Positions 62,229-64,000 of a DNA stretch of 64,000 bases are shown one piece after another (within the stretch, counting starts at the first letter, position 1; each line of letters begins with the position of its first letter). The stretch comes from an uncultured Prevotella sp. Lineage in GTDB: Bacteria; Bacteroidota; Bacteroidia; Bacteroidales; Bacteroidaceae. The stretch covers positions 16,876 through 80,875 of the forward strand of contig CALUEY010000032.1 of assembly GCA_944319915.1 (NCBI GenBank), read 5' to 3'. Under the pieces are notes generated by a model that made no database searches, was not told where the DNA came from, and saw only the letters and a program-made list of their open reading frames with translations. A program made the translations under genes and the position numbers.

Positions 62229-62639
62229 CGCGAGGTAGTCCACAGCCATCCGGTAGGAGTCAAGGCCGAAGCCGCATATCACCCCTACGCATACGCACGA
62301 GATGAAGGAGTGGTGGCGAAACTCCTCGCGCTTGTGCACGTTGGAGATGTGCACCTCTATCACCGGGCTTTTCAGCGAGCGTATGCAGTCCTGCAGGGCC
62401 ACGCTCGTGTGGGTGTATGCCCCGGCGTTGAGCACAATGCCGTCGGCCGAGAACCCCACCTCTTGCATCTTGTTTATCAGTTCGCCCTCGATGTTGCTTT
62501 GGTAGTAGTCTATCTCAACGTCGGGGAACAGCGCGCGCAGCTTTGGCAGGTATGCCTCGAACGAGCTGTCGCCGTATATGCCAGGCTCGCGCACGCCGAG
62601 CAGGTTGAGGTTTGGCCCGTTGATGATTTGTATTTTCAT
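62220..62639 (-). CDS. aroQ: 3-dehydroquinate dehydratase, type II
   Basis: The 139-residue enzyme of the shikimate pathway removes water from 3-dehydroquinate. The start IQIINGPNLNLLGVREPGIYG holds the active-site tyrosine and arginine; NAGAYTHTSVAL and VEHISN-like VEVHISNVHKRE hold the histidine. ATG 62639 gives the normal start. The promoter is probably TAACTTTG on the minus strand at 62720-62713. Confidence 0.95.
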   Translation of the reverse strand: MKIQIINGPNLNLLGVREPGIYGDSSFEAYLPKLRALFPDVEIDYYQSNIEGELINKMQEVGFSADGIVLNAGAYTHTSVALQDCIRSLKSPVIEVHISNVHKREEFRHHSFISCVCVGVICGFGLDSYRMAVDYLARS

Positions 62640-62656
62640 ATCTCGGATATATTTAG

Positions 62657-62720
62657 TAACTTTGCAGGGGCAGGCCCGCGCCATGGAGGGCGGCGCCAGG
62701 CGGCTGCGCGCGCAAAGTTA
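62657..62720. promoter_or_regulatory. Overlapping divergent promoters of aroQ and xerD
   Basis: TAACTTTG occurs on the plus strand at 62657-62664 and on the minus strand at 62720-62713. They point past each other, so the two transcripts would overlap by about 45 bp. Confidence 0.55.
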
Positions 62721-62811
62721 CACATTTTTTCCGACACGGCTGCCGTGGCCATGGAAAATCGTCAGCTGGGCGCATTGCCGGGGCGGCGGGCTGATGACGT
62801 AAAGTTTTGGA

Positions 62812-63750
62812 ATGCAGATGAACAACGCAAGCAAGGACATTGACTCCGACATCGTGCGCGGCTATATGCGCTATCTCAAGCTGGAGCGCAACTTATCCGG
62901 CAACACCCTCGACGCTTATGGCCGCGACATCGCCAAGATGCTCGACTACCTGAGGCCTGCCGGGAGGAGCGTGCTCGGCGTGGCGCCTGACGACATTCAC
63001 AACTTCGTGGCCACGCTCCACGACCTCGGCATAGGGCTTAAGTCGCAGTGCCGAATACTCAGCGGCCTGCGCTCGTTCTTCCGTTTCCTCGTGCTCGACG
63101 GCTACCGAGGCGACGACCCAACGGAACTCATCGAGTCGCCACAGCTCGGAGAGCACCTGCCGGAGGTGCTCACGGCTGACGAGGTGGACCGCATGGAAGA
63201 CGCCAACCGCGACGACTCGCCGCTATGGCAGCGCAACAGGGCCATCATCGAGGTGCTCTTCTCGTGCGGACTGCGCGTAAGCGAGCTTACGCTGCTGCGC
63301 TTCTCCGACTTGTTTGCCGGCGATGGCTACCTCCGCATAGAGGGCAAAGGCTCTAAGCAGCGCCTCGTGCCTATCTCGGGGCGGGCCTTGCGAGAGCTTG
63401 ACGGGTGGCTTGCCCGGCGCGACGAGTTCCCGCCCAAGCCCGGAGAGGAGGACTTCGTGTTCCTCAATCGCCGGGGGAGCCACCTCACGCGCACCATGGT
63501 GCTAATCATGGTGAAGAGGCAGGCTGAGGCCGCGGGCATACGCAAGACCATCAGTCCGCACACGCTCCGCCACTCCTTTGCCACGGCACTGCTCGAGGGC
63601 GGGGCCGACTTGCGCGTAATCCAGCAGCTGCTCGGCCACGAGCGCATAGGCACGACTGAGATTTACACCCACCTTGACACTTCCACCCTGAGGCAGGAAA
63701 TCATGGAGCACCATCCACGCAACATCCCGCCTGGCGGCGGTGAGGGCTGA
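62812..63750 (+). CDS. xerD: Tyrosine recombinase XerD-type
   Basis: The 312-residue protein has an N-terminal SAM-like core-binding domain (VRGYMRYLKLERNLSGNTLD, residues 10-100) and a catalytic domain with Arg in SCGLRVSELTLL, His-Arg in SPHTLRHSFATALLEGG, and LLGHERIGTTEIYTHL with the nucleophile tyrosine. This is the XerC/XerD type that resolves chromosome dimers. A start at 62818 is possible. No dif-like site is evident nearby, and nothing suggests phage or island integration. Confidence 0.93.
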   Translation: MQMNNASKDIDSDIVRGYMRYLKLERNLSGNTLDAYGRDIAKMLDYLRPAGRSVLGVAPDDIHNFVATLHDLGIGLKSQCRILSGLRSFFRFLVLDGYRGDDPTELIESPQLGEHLPEVLTADEVDRMEDANRDDSPLWQRNRAIIEVLFSCGLRVSELTLLRFSDLFAGDGYLRIEGKGSKQRLVPISGRALRELDGWLARRDEFPPKPGEEDFVFLNRRGSHLTRTMVLIMVKRQAEAAGIRKTISPHTLRHSFATALLEGGADLRVIQQLLGHERIGTTEIYTHLDTSTLRQEIMEHHPRNIPPGGGEG

Positions 63751-63910
63751 GGCCAATAAGGTAGGTGTTCAAAATCAAAACAGCTTCTTAATATGATATC
63801 GATAAATTTTGAATGGCCACTGATAATTATTAATGTATAATATATGGGCTTGATGTATGTCAATCGCGTTGGGCGTTTGCGTTTTTTTTCGCAAAAAGTC
63901 CGCGCAAAGC
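63751..63910. promoter_or_regulatory. AT-rich upstream region of an rRNA operon
   Basis: Contains a half-site of the AGAAGCTGTTTTGAT repeat (63774-63790) and the FNR-like TTGATGTATGTCAA (63850-63863), 70 bp ahead of the -7 box. No gene is seen. Confidence 0.6.
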
Positions 63911-63941
63911 TTGCGGGTTAGCTGAAAACTGCTTACCTTTG
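63911..63941 (+). promoter_or_regulatory. Probable rRNA operon promoter
   Basis: CTTG (-33, TTG at 63911-63913), 20 bp, TACCTTTG (63934-63941). It is followed by a short leader and a boxA-like sequence at the end of the window. Confidence 0.75.
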
Positions 63942-63985
63942 CATCCGCTTTCGAGGAACAACCTCGGGGCGCTGAAAGGAAGAGA

Positions 63986-63996
63986 GTTCTTTGACA
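63986..63996 (+). promoter_or_regulatory. boxA-like antitermination site of an rRNA leader
   Basis: GTTCTTTGACA closely resembles bacterial rrn boxA (TGCTCTTTAACA) and the conserved leader just before 16S rRNA in Bacteroidales. The 16S gene should begin shortly beyond the right edge. Confidence 0.65.
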
Positions 63997-64000
63997 GGCT

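Noticed and set aside
62812-63750. The tyrosine recombinase as integrase of a genomic island.
   Set aside because: It has the length and motifs of housekeeping XerC/XerD, normal base composition, no att-like duplication and lies far from the AT-rich island.

Overview
The window looks like the chromosome of a high-GC member of the Bacteroidales (Bacteroidetes); a Prevotellaceae- or Muribaculaceae-like genome would fit, but the family cannot be fixed from sequence alone. The evidence is the repeated Bacteroidetes promoter signature (TTTG, about 19-20 bp, TAnnTTTG), the gene order uppS-bamA-skp-skp-skp-murI, DUF6242/DUF6089/DUF4294-type envelope genes, an M28-type glutaminyl cyclase, lipoprotein FKBPs, EFR1 and an LpxL acyltransferase, and GH28/GH97/PL1 polysaccharide enzymes. 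Coding DNA is strongly GC-rich apart from one AT-rich island at about 16.2-20.7 kb.

Layout. 1-4801 (+): surface-polysaccharide genes (GT2, GT2, an FrhB-like Fe-S protein, a polysaccharide pyruvyl transferase, GT2). 5126-10505 (-): an operon of EFR1 ferredoxin, LpxL acyltransferase and four glycosyltransferases, probably for lipooligosaccharide. 10863-13532 (+): acpP-fabF-rnc with an attenuator-like hairpin between acpP and fabF. 13645-15739 (-): a siderophore/heme-type ABC ATPase and D-lactate dehydrogenase. 16094-20816: an AT-rich island between 150-bp direct repeats, holding a GIY-YIG nuclease, a papain-like cysteine protease, HsdM, a frameshifted DUF1016 nuclease and an hsdS stub cut off at the repeat. 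20916-23852 (+): a small secreted protein and a PL1 pectate lyase. 24109-26147 (-): ptb-buk. About 26417-26603: a structured ncRNA with its own promoter and terminator. 26833-36433 (+): DUF6242 lipoprotein, DUF6089 protein, uppS, bamA, three skp genes, murI and a zinc alcohol dehydrogenase. 36573-39077 (-): MBL-fold lipoprotein, LolC/E-like permease and rbfA. Then tRNA-Arg(CCT), korA, an inserted four-helix-bundle gene and korB. 43469-49226: sirtuin (-), three FKBP isomerases, MATE exporter and DUF4294 protein (+). 49452-55911 (-): glutaminyl-cyclase-like M28 enzyme, a C26-M19 peptidase fusion with an Lrp regulator, and an M16 protease. 56098-60161 (+): GH28, SGNH hydrolase and GH97. 60401-60990 (+): two tandem XRE-type regulators. 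Then tRNA-Gln (-), an O-methyltransferase and aroQ (-), and a XerD-type recombinase (+). The window ends in what reads as the promoter and boxA leader of an rRNA operon.

How the parts work together. The left end builds and modifies surface glycans. The centre is envelope biogenesis (BamA, Skp, LolC/E, UppS, MurI, FKBPs). Pectin degradation is spread over PL1, GH28, SGNH and GH97 without SusC/SusD in view. KorAB, Ptb-Buk and D-LDH fit an anaerobic fermenter. The most unusual region is the repeat-bounded island: its two leading genes (GIY-YIG nuclease and papain-like protease) sit tightly in front of a decayed type I restriction-modification locus and may be an undescribed defence module. Intergenic DNA also carries several dispersed repeat families (stop-proximal TTAAG arrays, AAACGGCC palindromes, a 9-bp CTCCCARAA array just before two start codons, an AGAAGCTGTTTTGAT hairpin) and a shared FNR-like 14-mer upstream of two stable-RNA promoters.
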